From contig JANXNI010000034.1 of assembly GCA_025354165.1 (NCBI GenBank), forward strand, positions 1 through 64,000: a stretch of 64,000 nt of DNA. The letters run 5' to 3'. This document shows positions 37,836-47,345 of the stretch, piece after piece. The notes below the pieces were generated by a model, which ran no database searches, was not told where the DNA came from, and saw nothing but the letters and a program-made list of their open reading frames with translations. The translations under genes were made by a program, and so were the position numbers. Within the stretch, counting starts at the first letter, position 1; each line of letters starts with the position of its first letter. The stretch comes from Burkholderiales bacterium. Lineage in GTDB: Bacteria; Pseudomonadota; Gammaproteobacteria; Burkholderiales; Casimicrobiaceae.

Positions 37836-38588
37836 TTATGCCGTAGCGTCTTCGGATGCGCGCGTTCGCGGTGTGATGAAGCGGCTCACAAGGATACCCA
37901 CTTCGTAGAGCAGCACCAACGGCACCGCTAGAAACAGTTGCGACAACACATCTGGCGGCGTAACGACTGCGGCAATCACAAAAGCAGCCACGATGAAATA
38001 GCCGCGGAATTCACCCAACTGCTGCACAGTCACGATACCCGCGCGCGTCAGTACGGCGAGCACCACAGGTGTCTCAAAGGTGATGCCGAACGCGATGAAC
38101 ATCGTAAGCGCGAAGCTCCAGTATTTGTCGATATCGGTAGCCATCTGCACGCCCACAGGCGTGAAGCTCGCGAAGGTTTTGAAGATCGACGGAAATACAA
38201 CGAAAAATGCGAACGCCATGCCGCAAAAAAACAGGACGGTCGACGACACGATGATCGGCAACGCCATCTTCTGCTCATGCTTGTAAAGGCCCGGTGCGAC
38301 GAACGCCCACATCTGATAGAGCACCACCGGCAGCGAGATCAGAAAGCCCGCCATTAGCGTGACTTTAAGCGGGATGAAGAAGCTGCCCGTTACGTCCGTC
38401 ACGATCATCGAAGCGCCGACCGGCATCGCGTGCATCATCGGAGCGGCAACGAGGGAGTAGAGCTCTTTCATGCCCGGCCACGCCATGAGCGCAAAGGTCA
38501 CGAAGAGCACGGCAACGACCGCCTTGACAATTCGCTCGCGCAACTCAACGAGGTGGGAGATGAAGGTTTCTTGAGGGGCTTCGGACAT
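37836..38588 (-). CDS. tatC: Sec-independent protein translocase TatC
   Basis: A 250-aa six-helix membrane protein that binds twin-arginine signal peptides. The diagnostic start FISHLVELRERIVKA contains the conserved Glu, and the later LYKHEQKMALPIIVSS, FGITFETPVVLAVL and VVTPPDVLSQLFLAVPLVLLYE segments match the family. It is the last gene of tatABC. A REP-like unit separates it from tatB. Confidence 0.97.
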   Translation of the reverse strand: MSEAPQETFISHLVELRERIVKAVVAVLFVTFALMAWPGMKELYSLVAAPMMHAMPVGASMIVTDVTGSFFIPLKVTLMAGFLISLPVVLYQMWAFVAPGLYKHEQKMALPIIVSSTVLFFCGMAFAFFVVFPSIFKTFASFTPVGVQMATDIDKYWSFALTMFIAFGITFETPVVLAVLTRAGIVTVQQLGEFRGYFIVAAFVIAAVVTPPDVLSQLFLAVPLVLLYEVGILVSRFITPRTRASEDATA

Positions 38589-38602
38589 GAAACGGTCTTA
38601 AA

Positions 38603-38666
38603 TGTAGGAGCGGCTCTACCGCGACGTGCGTAATGTGGGCGGGGTCGCGGCAGAGCCGCTCCTACG
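38603..38666. repeat. REP-like palindrome between tatB and tatC
   Basis: TGTAGGAGCGGCTCTACCGCGAC at one end is matched by GTCGCGGCAGAGCCGCTCCTAC at the other. It lies inside the tat operon in the tatB-tatC gap. Confidence 0.8.
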
Positions 38667-38671
38667 GTATG

Positions 38672-39205
38672 TCAGGCTGCCTTTTTCGGCGATTCCGGGG
38701 GCACCTCGACCAGCGCAGGATTCAACGTCGCGCTCGCTGGCTCGGCCGAGCTCAGCGATTTGGCTTCAATCGCGGCTTGCGCCTCCATCGCTTGTTCGGC
38801 GATGGATTTTTCGAGCGCTTCGACTTCGTTCAAAACGGCATGGCCGGGGGCAGCGATGGTGTTCCCTGCGCCGGTTTCCGCCGTCGCCAGCTTGGCGTGA
38901 TAGTCCGATTCCATCTCGTTGAATGCTTTGGATGCCGACGACGCTTCCTGCTCAACGCTGCGTCCGGCGTCACTCACAGCTGTCTCAAAACTCTTCGCCG
39001 CATCTTGCGCAGCCTGCTGAAGCTTTTTCAGCTCATCCATCTGCATTTCACGATCAATGTCCTGCTTGACCTGATTGGCGTAGCTGCGTGCGCGACCCAG
39101 CAAATGACCGAGCGTGCGGGCCACTTTCGGGAGTTTTTCCGGTCCGAGCACAATCAACGCAACCACCGCGATGATCATCATCTTGCCGAAGGAGAGTTCA
39201 AACAT
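38672..39205 (-). CDS. tatB: Sec-independent protein translocase TatB
   Basis: A 177-aa protein with one N-terminal helix (ELSFGKMMIIAVVALIVLGPEKLP), the conserved hinge Gly-Pro, and an amphipathic and charged cytoplasmic part (RARSYANQVKQDIDREMQMDELKKLQ). The Pro/Ala-rich tail is variable. It works with TatC in recognising signal peptides. It follows tatA on the minus strand. Confidence 0.95.
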   Translation of the reverse strand: MFELSFGKMMIIAVVALIVLGPEKLPKVARTLGHLLGRARSYANQVKQDIDREMQMDELKKLQQAAQDAAKSFETAVSDAGRSVEQEASSASKAFNEMESDYHAKLATAETGAGNTIAAPGHAVLNEVEALEKSIAEQAMEAQAAIEAKSLSSAEPASATLNPALVEVPPESPKKAA

Positions 39206-39280
39206 AGGGGTACTTAAGTAGGGCAGGCATTGCCCGCCATTGGCTTACGAGGCGCGAAATACCTGCGCTACACCGACCAA

Positions 39281-39505
39281 TCAAACCTTGTCGCGCTTCG
39301 CTTCGCCTTCGATGACGTTCGGCGCTGCAACCGGGGGCGCTTCTGCGGCGGCCTTAGTGGCCTCTTCGCCGCTCTTCATGCCACTTTTGAAATCGCTGAC
39401 CGCGCCGCCAAGGTCTTTGCCGACGTTACGCAGCTTTTTGGTGCCAAACACCATCACCACGATCAAGAGAACGATCAACCAGTGCCAAATCGAAAATGAA
39501 CCCAT
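39281..39505 (-). CDS. tatA: Sec-independent protein translocase TatA
   Basis: A 74-aa protein with the TatA start [24 protein letters not shown], the FGxxKL hinge and an amphipathic helix ([19 protein letters not shown]). It forms the pore-like assembly. It lies between hinT and tatB, in the order hisI-hisE-hinT-tatA-tatB-tatC that is usual in betaproteobacteria. Confidence 0.95.
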   Translation of the reverse strand: MGSFSIWHWLIVLLIVVMVFGTKKLRNVGKDLGGAVSDFKSGMKSGEEATKAAAEAPPVAAPNVIEGEAKRDKV

Positions 39506-39551
39506 AGGTGACTCCTAACTTCTAAAAATCTTGTGAACGAATGCAGGCTTG

Positions 39552-39914
39552 CTATTCGTCTCTAGCGATCATGCGACCCAGCGCCTCAGGGCCGCCCAGC
39601 ACATGCATATGTAAGTGAAACACGTCTTGCCGACCGACGCGCCCATCGTTGATGATAGTGCGGAAGCCGTCGACCGACCCATTTTCGCGCGCCACTTGCG
39701 ACGCAACCAGCATCATTTTACCGAGCACCCGTTGATCTTCCATTTGTGCTTCCGACAATCTGGCAATGTGTTTCTTCGGAATCAGCAACAAATGCACCGG
39801 TGCCGAAGGATGAATATCCTTGAACACAAGCAAGTCGTCATCCTCGTAGACCCGCGTCGAGGGGATTTCGTTGCGAATGATTTTGCAGAAAAGGCAGTCT
39901 TTGTCGGTGCTCAT
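39552..39914 (-). CDS. hinT: HIT family nucleotide phosphoramidase (HinT-like)
   Basis: A 120-aa histidine-triad protein with CLFCKIIRNEIPSTRVYEDD at the start and the active-site HLHMHVLGG triad near the end. HinT enzymes hydrolyse AMP-lysine and other nucleoside phosphoramidates. It lies in the hisIE-hinT-tatABC train and is co-oriented. Confidence 0.93.
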   Translation of the reverse strand: MSTDKDCLFCKIIRNEIPSTRVYEDDDLLVFKDIHPSAPVHLLLIPKKHIARLSEAQMEDQRVLGKMMLVASQVARENGSVDGFRTIINDGRVGRQDVFHLHMHVLGGPEALGRMIARDE

Positions 39915-39948
39915 GAATTGTGGAATGATTGCAATTGCAGCAGTTCTG

Positions 39949-40036
39949 TGGGAGCGGCTTAGCCGTGATGACTCGTAACGTTAACGCTGACCGGGCTAAA
40001 GGCGCTCCTGAGTGAAGTCGAAGGGCCGCTTCCACG
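39949..40036. repeat. Diverged REP-like region between hinT and hisE
   Basis: GTGGGAGCGGCTTAGCCGTGA at the left and GGCCGCTTCCAC at the right resemble a worn REP-like palindrome with extra material inserted. It fills most of the 127-bp hisE-hinT gap. Confidence 0.45.
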
Positions 40037-40041
40037 ATGTG

Positions 40042-40392
40042 TTATTTGGGTCGCGACGCCTTCTCTTCAACGCCGGATAGTCCCTCACGACGCGTCAGCT
40101 CGGCGAGAACATCAGCTCCCGTCAAATCGTAGCGCGACATGGCGACAAGCATGTGAAACCACACGTCTGCCGCCTCGCCGACCACCCGCTCATGACCTGC
40201 GGCGTTTGATTCGATTTCGGCGTCCTTGCACGCCATAACGAACTCAGTGGCCTCTTCGCCTACCTTTTTCAGCGCGGCATCCGGGGCTTTGGAAAATAAT
40301 TTGGCCACGTACGAACTGGCCGGATCGGCGTCCCTGCGCGAAGCAAACGTCTGCGCGAGCCGCGCAAAAACATCGAGCGAGTCAGCGCTCAC
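40042..40392 (-). CDS. hisE: Phosphoribosyl-ATP pyrophosphatase HisE
   Basis: A 116-aa MazG-like enzyme for the second step of histidine biosynthesis. It contains [32 protein letters not shown] and the metal-binding [15 protein letters not shown]. It starts one base after the hisI stop. In this genome HisI and HisE are separate proteins, as in most betaproteobacteria. Confidence 0.95.
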   Translation of the reverse strand: MSADSLDVFARLAQTFASRRDADPASSYVAKLFSKAPDAALKKVGEEATEFVMACKDAEIESNAAGHERVVGEAADVWFHMLVAMSRYDLTGADVLAELTRREGLSGVEEKASRPK

Positions 40393-40393
40393 C

Positions 40394-40810
40394 TTACATC
40401 TCCGCTTCGGTTTTGATCGGTTCGAACTGGGTTACCCAAGCGCCATTCTCGAGTTTCCGGAAAAAACAGTTGCGTCGCCCCGTGTGGCAGGCGATGCCGC
40501 CAAGCTGTTCAACTTTCAAAAGAACGACGTCGCCATCACAATCTATCCGCACTTCGCGAAGGATTTGCAGGTGGCCCGAGCTTTCGCCCTTCATCCACTG
40601 CGATTGGCGCGAGCGCGAGTAATAGCAGGCTTTTCCGGTGGCAATAGTGCGCTCAAACGCCGCGCGATCCATCCACGCGACCATGAGGATTTCGTTGGTC
40701 ATGGCATCCTGCGCGATGGCAGGAATCAGGCCTTTTTCGTCAAAACGCAATTCCGCCAGCACCGCGTCGGGCAGGGCGATTCTTGGCGTGGCGATGGCTG
40801 ATTCCAACAT
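40394..40810 (-). CDS. hisI: Phosphoribosyl-AMP cyclohydrolase HisI
   Basis: A 138-aa enzyme that opens the adenine ring of PR-AMP in histidine biosynthesis. It has [24 protein letters not shown], then [22 protein letters not shown], and the metal-binding [28 protein letters not shown]. hisF normally lies directly upstream in Burkholderiales, but here the upstream side is a 428-bp non-coding stretch with a 120-bp repeat. Confidence 0.96.
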   Translation of the reverse strand: MLESAIATPRIALPDAVLAELRFDEKGLIPAIAQDAMTNEILMVAWMDRAAFERTIATGKACYYSRSRQSQWMKGESSGHLQILREVRIDCDGDVVLLKVEQLGGIACHTGRRNCFFRKLENGAWVTQFEPIKTEAEM

Positions 40811-41018
40811 GCACCAAGTTTATCAGTCGCGTTTTAGTGATTACGACGCGTCTATTTGACAGCGACAATCTCAGGCAGTGTGATTTCTGCGCCCGCATCC
40901 GCGTTAGTCGCGCTGTTCCCGCGCTAAACGCCACCTCTATTGAATGCCGGCCCATTCCCCGGCCATCGGAAGGCGGGTTCGCTATGGCATTCGGCTCGCT
41001 ACCAGAGAAGCAACGAAA

Positions 41019-41138
41019 TAATAGCTTTTTTGATATTTGCTACGTCTCATAGGGGCTACAGCCGTTTTATAGTAAAAGTTGACTATACGCCTAATGTCGG
41101 CTCAGCCCACGTGCATGAACGGCTGTAGCAGAAAGCTG
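41019..41138. repeat. 120-bp palindromic intergenic repeat, copy G
   Basis: It runs from ATAGCTTTTTTGATATTTGC to GGCTGTAGCAGAAAGCTGTAG, with AGGGGCTACAGCCG and CGGCTCAGCCCA forming long inner stems and AAGTTGACTA at the centre. It lies in the 428-bp gap between hisI and the IPTL-CTERM-like gene. The rest of that gap (40811-41018 and 41139-41238) shows no gene. Confidence 0.78.
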
Positions 41139-41238
41139 TAGGTCGAGTGCAGCTATTACGTTCACTGCGCGAACGACTACTGATCGCATCCATTCAACCG
41201 ACGCGCGCGACCGTACCGCCGCACGCGTCGCAATATTA

Positions 41239-42300
41239 CTAAGCGAGCTTCGAGCCCCGACGGCGGCGTGTTGCGATCAGTGCAGAAATCGCGAGCAACA
41301 GCGCTACGGTCGCCAACACGGCCTCATCCAGGGTCGGAACAGCAACGGCCGGTGCCGGTTGCGCTGCTGCGGCCAGCGTCCAGTTGTAAACCATTGCTTT
41401 CTCCTGCGTCGTCAGATCGGTGAAATCTGGGGCTGCCACCACAGCCGCAATCGTGCTTAGGGCAAGCAGGCGTTCGGCACCTGCTGCGGCGGGCGCGACG
41501 GCGCGACCCTCACCGCTTCCGCCGTTTTCAGACAATCCGCGATAGACAAAATGAGCGAGGATTTTGACTTCGCCGGGATTCATCGTGAAGTCGTAAACCG
41601 GAGAAAAGCCGTCGTCCCCATCGCCAGCGAAAGCAGCGAACAGCGGATCGCCCGGGTCGCCGCTACCAATAAAACTGGCTGCGGCACGATTGCTCCAGGC
41701 TACGCCCACTGGTGGATCGTCGACAGCTGCGGTCGCTAAGGCTTGATCTGTTGAAACCATCCAGTTGTCCGCCGTTGTGATGAGCAAATCACCCGATGAA
41801 GTGCCAGCCACGTGTGTATTGTTGTCTGAACCCAGATCACCATTGGCGCCACCAAAAGCGATGCGCACTTTCCGCGCAGCGCCCGACGTGTTGGTCAGGG
41901 TGTCAACGTAGCGCAGCAGATTGGTGCCGGGAATCGCATACAAGCGGCGCGACACGCTGACTCCGGCGGCTACGAAGGGCGTGGTGGTTACCATGCGATT
42001 GGTACCGGCCATCGTCAACGCAAGATTGGCGACAACAGCCGAGGCCTGCAGTGTTGCGTTACTCGCATCCTTGACCTCAATTCGCAAACCGCCGTACAAA
42101 TCAAACGCGTCATGGCTACCATCATTGGCATACCCCTCTGAATCGTCAATGTCCCAAACGTAGCCATTTGCCGATGGCAAATTGATGAGCGCCGCGGTGC
42201 GGGGCCCCTTACCGGGAGCTTGAGCAGCGTGAGCCGATATTGATACGGCAGCGCCAAAAGCAACCACCAAAATCAACGAGGCGAGTCGTGAGAATTTCAT
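41239..42300 (-). CDS. Exported protein with an IPTL-CTERM-like C-terminal sorting signal
   Basis: The 353-aa product has a signal peptide (LASLILVVAFGAAVSISAHA) and a mostly beta-type, Gly/Asn/Asp-rich body with no recognised enzyme motif. Its last ~33 residues are a classic three-part sorting signal: VPTLDEAVL, a hydrophobic helix (ATVALLLAISALIA) and a basic tail (TRRRR). This matches the IPTL-CTERM class processed by exosortases, although the usual Trp-Gly after the Glu is Ala-Val here. It is therefore probably a surface or exopolysaccharide-associated protein. No exosortase gene is in the window. Confidence 0.75.
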   Translation of the reverse strand: MKFSRLASLILVVAFGAAVSISAHAAQAPGKGPRTAALINLPSANGYVWDIDDSEGYANDGSHDAFDLYGGLRIEVKDASNATLQASAVVANLALTMAGTNRMVTTTPFVAAGVSVSRRLYAIPGTNLLRYVDTLTNTSGAARKVRIAFGGANGDLGSDNNTHVAGTSSGDLLITTADNWMVSTDQALATAAVDDPPVGVAWSNRAAASFIGSGDPGDPLFAAFAGDGDDGFSPVYDFTMNPGEVKILAHFVYRGLSENGGSGEGRAVAPAAAGAERLLALSTIAAVVAAPDFTDLTTQEKAMVYNWTLAAAAQPAPAVAVPTLDEAVLATVALLLAISALIATRRRRGSKLA

Positions 42301-42708
42301 TATCTTGAATCCTGTGCGTTATAGACATCAATCACAATCTCTTCCCGGAAAGTCAACGCGGCACGCACGTGGCAAGATTGCTGGGACTGGATGCGAAGTC
42401 CAAACTGCGCGCGATTTATTCGAATGACCTAAGTTCAGATCTGTGACAAATCAGAGATATTTAGGAGCATTCTTATCGTAGCGTGTTTACCCGCGCCGCG
42501 CGAAGCGCGCGCAGTCAAAAGCGAAACGCGATCATTGGCGTGTGGTGAAAATGCCGCGCCCAACTATGCGTGAAGCGCTTCGGCGAGGTATTCGAATCGC
42601 GTTAAAGCGCACACGCATTGATGCGCTTCTTGTCCGCGACTGAGAATCCGCCCTATTCGCGCCTGGCACCTGACGCAGCGAGTGTCTCAGCGGCCGTCAA
42701 TAATCAAA
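42301..42708. other. 408-bp gap without a recognisable gene
   Basis: The region between the IPTL-CTERM-like gene and maiA holds no convincing ORF on either strand. A GCGCGCGAAGCGCGCGC-like palindrome lies near 42495. It must contain the promoter of the IPTL-CTERM-like gene. I see no copy of either repeat family here. Confidence 0.5.
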
Positions 42709-43356
42709 TCAGGGACTGAAATCCGGTTGATTTTTAGGATTCGCACTGATGAACGCCGGAAGCGTGTTGCACAACGCATCAATCGCCACGATGCGCGGAT
42801 ATTTGGTCATATCCACGTTGAACCGTCGCGCCGAAAACACCTGCGGCACCAGCACGGCGTCAGCCAGCGTCGGCATGTCATCAAAGCAGAAATGCCCGCT
42901 CATGTTTGATTGCGTCAGCGTCTGCTCAAACGCCTCCAGACTGATCGAAATCCAGTGCGCGATCCACGCGTTTTTCTGATCCGTTGTCACGCCGAGCTCG
43001 TTGGTCAAATAATTCAACACGCGCACGTTGTTTAGCGGATGCACGTCGCACGCCAGGGACAGCGCCAGCGCACGCACATGCGCCCGGTCAACCGCACTTT
43101 TCGGCAAGAGCGGCGCGACGTTCGGCATCATTTCGTCAAGATATTCGATGATCGCCAGCGACTGTGTGAGCACCGCGCCGTCGTCGGCGACGAGCGACGG
43201 CACCAGCCCCGCCGGATTTAACTTAAGGTAGTCGGCCGAGCGGTGCTGCGCTTTCAGCAAATGCACGCCAACGTGCTGCCAGGTGATGCCCTTCAGGTTC
43301 AGCGCGATGCGAACGCGGTAGGCGGCTGAAGAACGGTAGTAGTTATAAAGCTTCAT
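42709..43356 (-). CDS. maiA: Maleylacetoacetate isomerase (zeta-class GST)
   Basis: A 215-aa zeta-class GST with the family start KLYNYYRSSAAYRVRIALNLKGI (the SSxxxxR site) and LNPAGLVPSLVADDGAVLTQSLAIIEYL. It isomerises maleylacetoacetate to fumarylacetoacetate in tyrosine or homogentisate breakdown. No other homogentisate gene is in the window. It follows glutaryl-CoA dehydrogenase by 12 bp on the same strand. Confidence 0.9.
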   Translation of the reverse strand: MKLYNYYRSSAAYRVRIALNLKGITWQHVGVHLLKAQHRSADYLKLNPAGLVPSLVADDGAVLTQSLAIIEYLDEMMPNVAPLLPKSAVDRAHVRALALSLACDVHPLNNVRVLNYLTNELGVTTDQKNAWIAHWISISLEAFEQTLTQSNMSGHFCFDDMPTLADAVLVPQVFSARRFNVDMTKYPRIVAIDALCNTLPAFISANPKNQPDFSP

Positions 43357-43368
43357 TATGGCAAAGGG

Positions 43369-44547
43369 CTATTGAAACGCCTGAATCCCCGTCTGCGCAC
43401 GGCCCAAAATCAGCGCGTGAATATCGTGCGTTCCTTCATAGGTATTCACCACTTCAAGGTTCACCAGATGCCGCGCGACACCGAATTCGTCGCTGATGCC
43501 GTTGCCGCCCATCATGTCGCGCGCCAGCCGCGCGATGTCGAGCGATTTGCCGCAACTATTGCGCTTCATGATGCTGGTGATTTCGACGGCTGCCGTGCCT
43601 TCATCTTTCATGCGACCCAGGCGCAGACAGCCTTGCAGCGCCATCGTGATTTCAGTTTGCATATCAGCAAGCTTTTTCTGGATCAGCTGATTCGCCGCCA
43701 GCGGACGCCCGAATTGCTTCCGATCCAGCACGTATTGCCGCGCGCGGAACCAGCAATCTTCCGCCGCACCGAGCGCGCCCCAGGCGATGCCGTAGCGCGC
43801 TGAATTCAGGCACGTGAACGGCCCCTTGAGCCCTTCAACGTTTGGCAACTCGTTCTCGGCGGGCACGAACACTTCGTCCATCACGATTTCGCCCGTCGTC
43901 GACGCGCGCAGGCCCACTTTGCCCTTGATTGCGGGTGCCGACAAACCCTTCATACCCTTCTCAAGGATGAAGCCACGAATGCGGCCTTCGTCGTTCTTCG
44001 CCCACACCACAAACACGTCAGCGAACGGTGAATTCGAGATCCACATTTTGGCACCCGAGACACTGAAACCGCCGGGCACAGCCTTGGCGCGGGTGATCAT
44101 GCTGCCGGGGTCGGAGCCGTGATTCGGCTCGGTCAAACCGAAGCAACCGATCCATTCCCCGGTCGCGAGTTTTGGCAAATATTTTTGCTTTTGTGCCTCA
44201 GAGCCAAATTCATATATCGGCACCATCACGAGCGAACTCTGCACGCTCATCATCGAGCGATAACCGGAATCGACGCGCTCAATCTCGCGCGCGATCAATC
44301 CGTACGCCACATAGTTCAAACCCGCGCCGCCATACTGCTCAGGAATCGTCGGCCCAAGCAAACCCAGTGCACCCATCTCACGAAAAATTTCGATATCCGT
44401 GTGCTCGTTGCGGAACGCTTCGACCACGCGCGGCAGCAGTTTGTCCTGCGCATACTGCGCCGACGCATCGCGAATCATGCGCTCATCTTCGGTGAGTTGC
44501 TGATCGAGGAGCAGTGGATCGCTCCAGTTGAAGGTGGCTTTTGACAT
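43369..44547 (-). CDS. gcdH: Glutaryl-CoA dehydrogenase
   Basis: A 392-aa FAD-dependent acyl-CoA dehydrogenase closest to the glutaryl-CoA group, with [44 protein letters not shown] and the catalytic Glu in the final [17 protein letters not shown]. It oxidises and decarboxylates glutaryl-CoA to crotonyl-CoA at the end of lysine and tryptophan catabolism. The start is set at the Met before SKATFNW. It pairs with maiA and trails the riboflavin genes, whose ribE stop is ~40 bp upstream. Confidence 0.93.
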   Translation of the reverse strand: MSKATFNWSDPLLLDQQLTEDERMIRDASAQYAQDKLLPRVVEAFRNEHTDIEIFREMGALGLLGPTIPEQYGGAGLNYVAYGLIAREIERVDSGYRSMMSVQSSLVMVPIYEFGSEAQKQKYLPKLATGEWIGCFGLTEPNHGSDPGSMITRAKAVPGGFSVSGAKMWISNSPFADVFVVWAKNDEGRIRGFILEKGMKGLSAPAIKGKVGLRASTTGEIVMDEVFVPAENELPNVEGLKGPFTCLNSARYGIAWGALGAAEDCWFRARQYVLDRKQFGRPLAANQLIQKKLADMQTEITMALQGCLRLGRMKDEGTAAVEITSIMKRNSCGKSLDIARLARDMMGGNGISDEFGVARHLVNLEVVNTYEGTHDIHALILGRAQTGIQAFQ

Positions 44548-44590
44548 GAGTGTTCTCGACTGCGATGAAGGCAAAAAGGTATGACCTATT

Positions 44591-45190
44591 TTAAGCGTGC
44601 TGGGTCATGCGCTCAACATAGCGTGCGATGGTGTCAATTTCGATATTGACGCGTTTCCCGGCTGCCAGATCAGAAAAATTGGTGACCTGATAGGTGTGCG
44701 GAATCACATTGACCTGAAACCGCGTGCCAGTGGCGACATCTTCGACCGCGTTCACGGTCAGGCTCACACCGTTGACCGTAATCGAGCCTTTTTGAGCGAT
44801 GAATTTGCCCAGATTCGCTGGCACTTCGATTTCGAGCAGCCAGCTCTCCGCCAGATTTTTCCACTGCGTCACAAGACCCGTCACATCTACGTGACCGGTC
44901 ACAAGATGGCCGCCCAGTTTGTCTGCGAGCGTCAGCGATTTTTCAAGGTTCACCAGCGCACCAACTTCAAGACCAGTGACAATGGTGAACGAGTGCGCCG
45001 ACACGTCGGAGCGCAACACGCCGGTACCTATTTCGACGATGGTGAGGCAGCAGCCGGAATGCGCAATCGAATCGCCGATTGCAATGTCGTCCAGCGGCCA
45101 GTCGCTGCACGCGACAGTGATGCGCTGCCCATCGCCGACGGGCTCGTGCGCCGTGACACGGCCGAGGCCCGTGATGATTCCTGTAAACAC
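44591..45190 (-). CDS. ribE: Riboflavin synthase (alpha subunit)
   Basis: A 199-aa enzyme made of two tandem lumazine-binding domains. It starts [12 protein letters not shown]. The repeat pattern is visible in LLIEIE-like and [13 protein letters not shown]. It condenses two 6,7-dimethyl-8-ribityllumazine molecules to riboflavin. It follows ribD by 23 bp. Confidence 0.96.
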   Translation of the reverse strand: MFTGIITGLGRVTAHEPVGDGQRITVACSDWPLDDIAIGDSIAHSGCCLTIVEIGTGVLRSDVSAHSFTIVTGLEVGALVNLEKSLTLADKLGGHLVTGHVDVTGLVTQWKNLAESWLLEIEVPANLGKFIAQKGSITVNGVSLTVNAVEDVATGTRFQVNVIPHTYQVTNFSDLAAGKRVNIEIDTIARYVERMTQHA

Positions 45191-45213
45191 GACTTATCCC
45201 TTACTAAGGTTTA

Positions 45214-46308
45214 TTACTTCGCCCGCATCATGATCCGCACATCATCGCCCAAGCGCGCGACGTCATGTAAATCAAACTGCATCGCGTCGGCCAGCTTTTC
45301 GGGTGCAGCAAACGAAAACATTTCTCTGGCGTCACGGCCCAACAATTTCGGCGCGAGATACACCAGTAATTCATCGACGAGCCCCGCCTGAACCATCGGC
45401 CCCATCAATCGAGCGCCCGCCTCAACGTGCAACTCATTGACGCCGCGCGCGCCGAGGTCTTGCAACGCCGCGGGCAGGTCAATCTTGCCAACCTGTCTGG
45501 TGTCCGGCAAACGCACGACTTCCACGTTGTCCGGCAAGCCGACGGGCATCCGATCGGAACAATAAACCAGCGCGCCTCCTTGCAACACTTTAGCCGCCGG
45601 GCTCAACTCGCCCAGGTGATCGAACACGACGCGCAGTGGCTGACGTAGCGGCAACACCGTGGTGACGCCGCGCACCGTCATCTGCGGATTGTCATGGCGT
45701 ATGGTGCCGCTGCCGGTGAGCACCGCACAGGCACGCGCGCGCCAGCGGTGACCATCGCGACGCGCCTCATCGCCCGTGATCCACTGCGACTCACCGTTGG
45801 CGAGCCCGGTGCGGCCATCCATCGACGCCGCAACCTTGCAGCGTACCCACGGCAGCCCCGTCGTCATGCGTTTGACAAATCCGATATTGAGTTCGAGCGC
45901 ATCGTGCGAAAGCAGGCCGACGCGTACATCAATCCCCGAATCGCGCAGCCGCGTATGGCCGGTCCCGCCGACCATCGGATTCGGGTCTTCCATCGCCGTC
46001 ACCACGCGCTGGATTCCGGCGCTGATCAATGCTTCAGTACAGGGTGGTGTTTTGCCAAAATGATTGCACGGTTCCAGCGTGACGTACGCCGTCGCGCCGT
46101 CCAGATTGATGCCTTTGGAACGGGCATTTTTTATAGCATGAGATTCAGCATGCTGCTCACCCGGGCGCTGCGTAAAACCCTCGGCAATAATTTCACCATC
46201 GCGCACTAAAACGCATCCCACGCGCGGATTTGGCGTCGCGTGATTCATTGCCATCACCGCTAATTCAAGCGCGCGACGCATGAAAGTTTCGTCGTCAGCG
46301 CTAAACAT
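45214..46308 (-). CDS. ribD: Bifunctional riboflavin biosynthesis protein RibD (deaminase/reductase)
   Basis: A 364-aa fusion of an N-terminal zinc deaminase (HAESHAI, and the [11 protein letters not shown] zinc site) and a C-terminal reductase ([22 protein letters not shown]). It performs two successive steps of the riboflavin pathway. Its start overlaps the nrdR stop by 8 bp, as in many proteobacteria. Confidence 0.97.
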   Translation of the reverse strand: MFSADDETFMRRALELAVMAMNHATPNPRVGCVLVRDGEIIAEGFTQRPGEQHAESHAIKNARSKGINLDGATAYVTLEPCNHFGKTPPCTEALISAGIQRVVTAMEDPNPMVGGTGHTRLRDSGIDVRVGLLSHDALELNIGFVKRMTTGLPWVRCKVAASMDGRTGLANGESQWITGDEARRDGHRWRARACAVLTGSGTIRHDNPQMTVRGVTTVLPLRQPLRVVFDHLGELSPAAKVLQGGALVYCSDRMPVGLPDNVEVVRLPDTRQVGKIDLPAALQDLGARGVNELHVEAGARLMGPMVQAGLVDELLVYLAPKLLGRDAREMFSFAAPEKLADAMQFDLHDVARLGDDVRIMMRAK

Positions 46309-46816
46309 TTTTCGGCGGCTGTTTCAGGTTTTTAGCGACAGGCTTTTTGACTACCTTAGCCACGGTGGGACGCTCCACCTCGTGCAACGCGGAGCGGAAA
46401 TCCTCAACGTCCTGAAAGGATTTGTAAACCGACGCGAAACGGATGTAGGCCACTTTGTCGAGCTTGTAGAGCTCGGCCATCACCATCTCGCCAATGCTGC
46501 GCGAAGGGATCTCTCGCTCACCGAGGCTGTGAATATTGGCGGTGATTCTGGCAATCGCCTGATCGACGAATTCGGTAGGCACGAAGCGTTTATGGAGCGC
46601 GCGGTTGAAGCCCGTGCGGATTTTTTCGACATTGAAATCGATACGTGTCCCGTTGCCCTTGATGACCTGCGGCATGCGCATTTCAACCGTCTCGAATGTA
46701 GTGAAACGTTTGTCGCAGGCAAGGCATTTACGGCGACGACGAATCGCGTCGCCAGTCTCGGAGACGCGCGAGTCGATCACTTGTGTTTCAAGGGAGCCGC
46801 AGAAGGGGCACTTCAT
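46301..46816 (-). CDS. nrdR: Transcriptional repressor NrdR
   Basis: A 171-aa regulator with an N-terminal zinc ribbon ([15 protein letters not shown] ... [12 protein letters not shown]) and an ATP-cone ([24 protein letters not shown]). NrdR senses nucleotides and represses ribonucleotide reductase genes. It overlaps ribD by 8 bp. The C-terminal Lys/Pro-rich tail ([13 protein letters not shown]) is variable. Confidence 0.96.
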   Translation of the reverse strand: MKCPFCGSLETQVIDSRVSETGDAIRRRRKCLACDKRFTTFETVEMRMPQVIKGNGTRIDFNVEKIRTGFNRALHKRFVPTEFVDQAIARITANIHSLGEREIPSRSIGEMVMAELYKLDKVAYIRFASVYKSFQDVEDFRSALHEVERPTVAKVVKKPVAKNLKQPPKNV

Positions 46817-46844
46817 TAGACGATTGCTGGATCAGATGCGAGAT

Positions 46845-47336
46845 TTAGATTGTGGCACGGGAGAGTTGCGCGAGGACGAAATTCACAGTCTGCTCGCGTA
46901 CGGCACTGCGATCACCTTGAAAGTTTTTTGTCACGGACGTAACGTTTTGCGCTGTAGCAAAGGCAAAGCAAACCATCCCGACCGGCTTCGCCAACGTGCC
47001 ACCGGTCGGGCCAGCAACGCCCGTCACCGAGTACGCCATCGTGGCGCGGCTGTTTTTCAACGCCCCCGCCGCCATCTCGCAGGCGGTTTCTACACTCACC
47101 GCACCGAATTCGTCGAGCGTTGTGGAAGCAACGCCCAGCATCTCCATCTTTGCTTCATTGCTGTAGGTGACGAATCCACGATCTACCCACGCAGATGAGC
47201 CGCTAACGCTGGTGAGCACCGCAGCGATCAGGCCACCGGTGCAGCTCTCAGCGCCCGTGATGACGCGCTTGTCAGGCACACAAATGGCGCCGATGTGTTC
47301 CGCAATCTTCAACCATTCATCAAACAATGCGTGCAT
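46845..47336 (-). CDS. pncC: Nicotinamide-nucleotide amidohydrolase PncC (CinA C-terminal family)
   Basis: A 163-aa single-domain CinA-C protein, with TGAESCTGGLIAAVLTSVSGSSAWVDRGFVTYSNEAK and SVTGVAGPTGGT. It deamidates NMN to nicotinate mononucleotide in pyridine salvage. It sits between pgpA and nrdR on the same strand. Confidence 0.94.
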   Translation of the reverse strand: MHALFDEWLKIAEHIGAICVPDKRVITGAESCTGGLIAAVLTSVSGSSAWVDRGFVTYSNEAKMEMLGVASTTLDEFGAVSVETACEMAAGALKNSRATMAYSVTGVAGPTGGTLAKPVGMVCFAFATAQNVTSVTKNFQGDRSAVREQTVNFVLAQLSRATI

Positions 47337-47345
47337 CTTTGCAAC

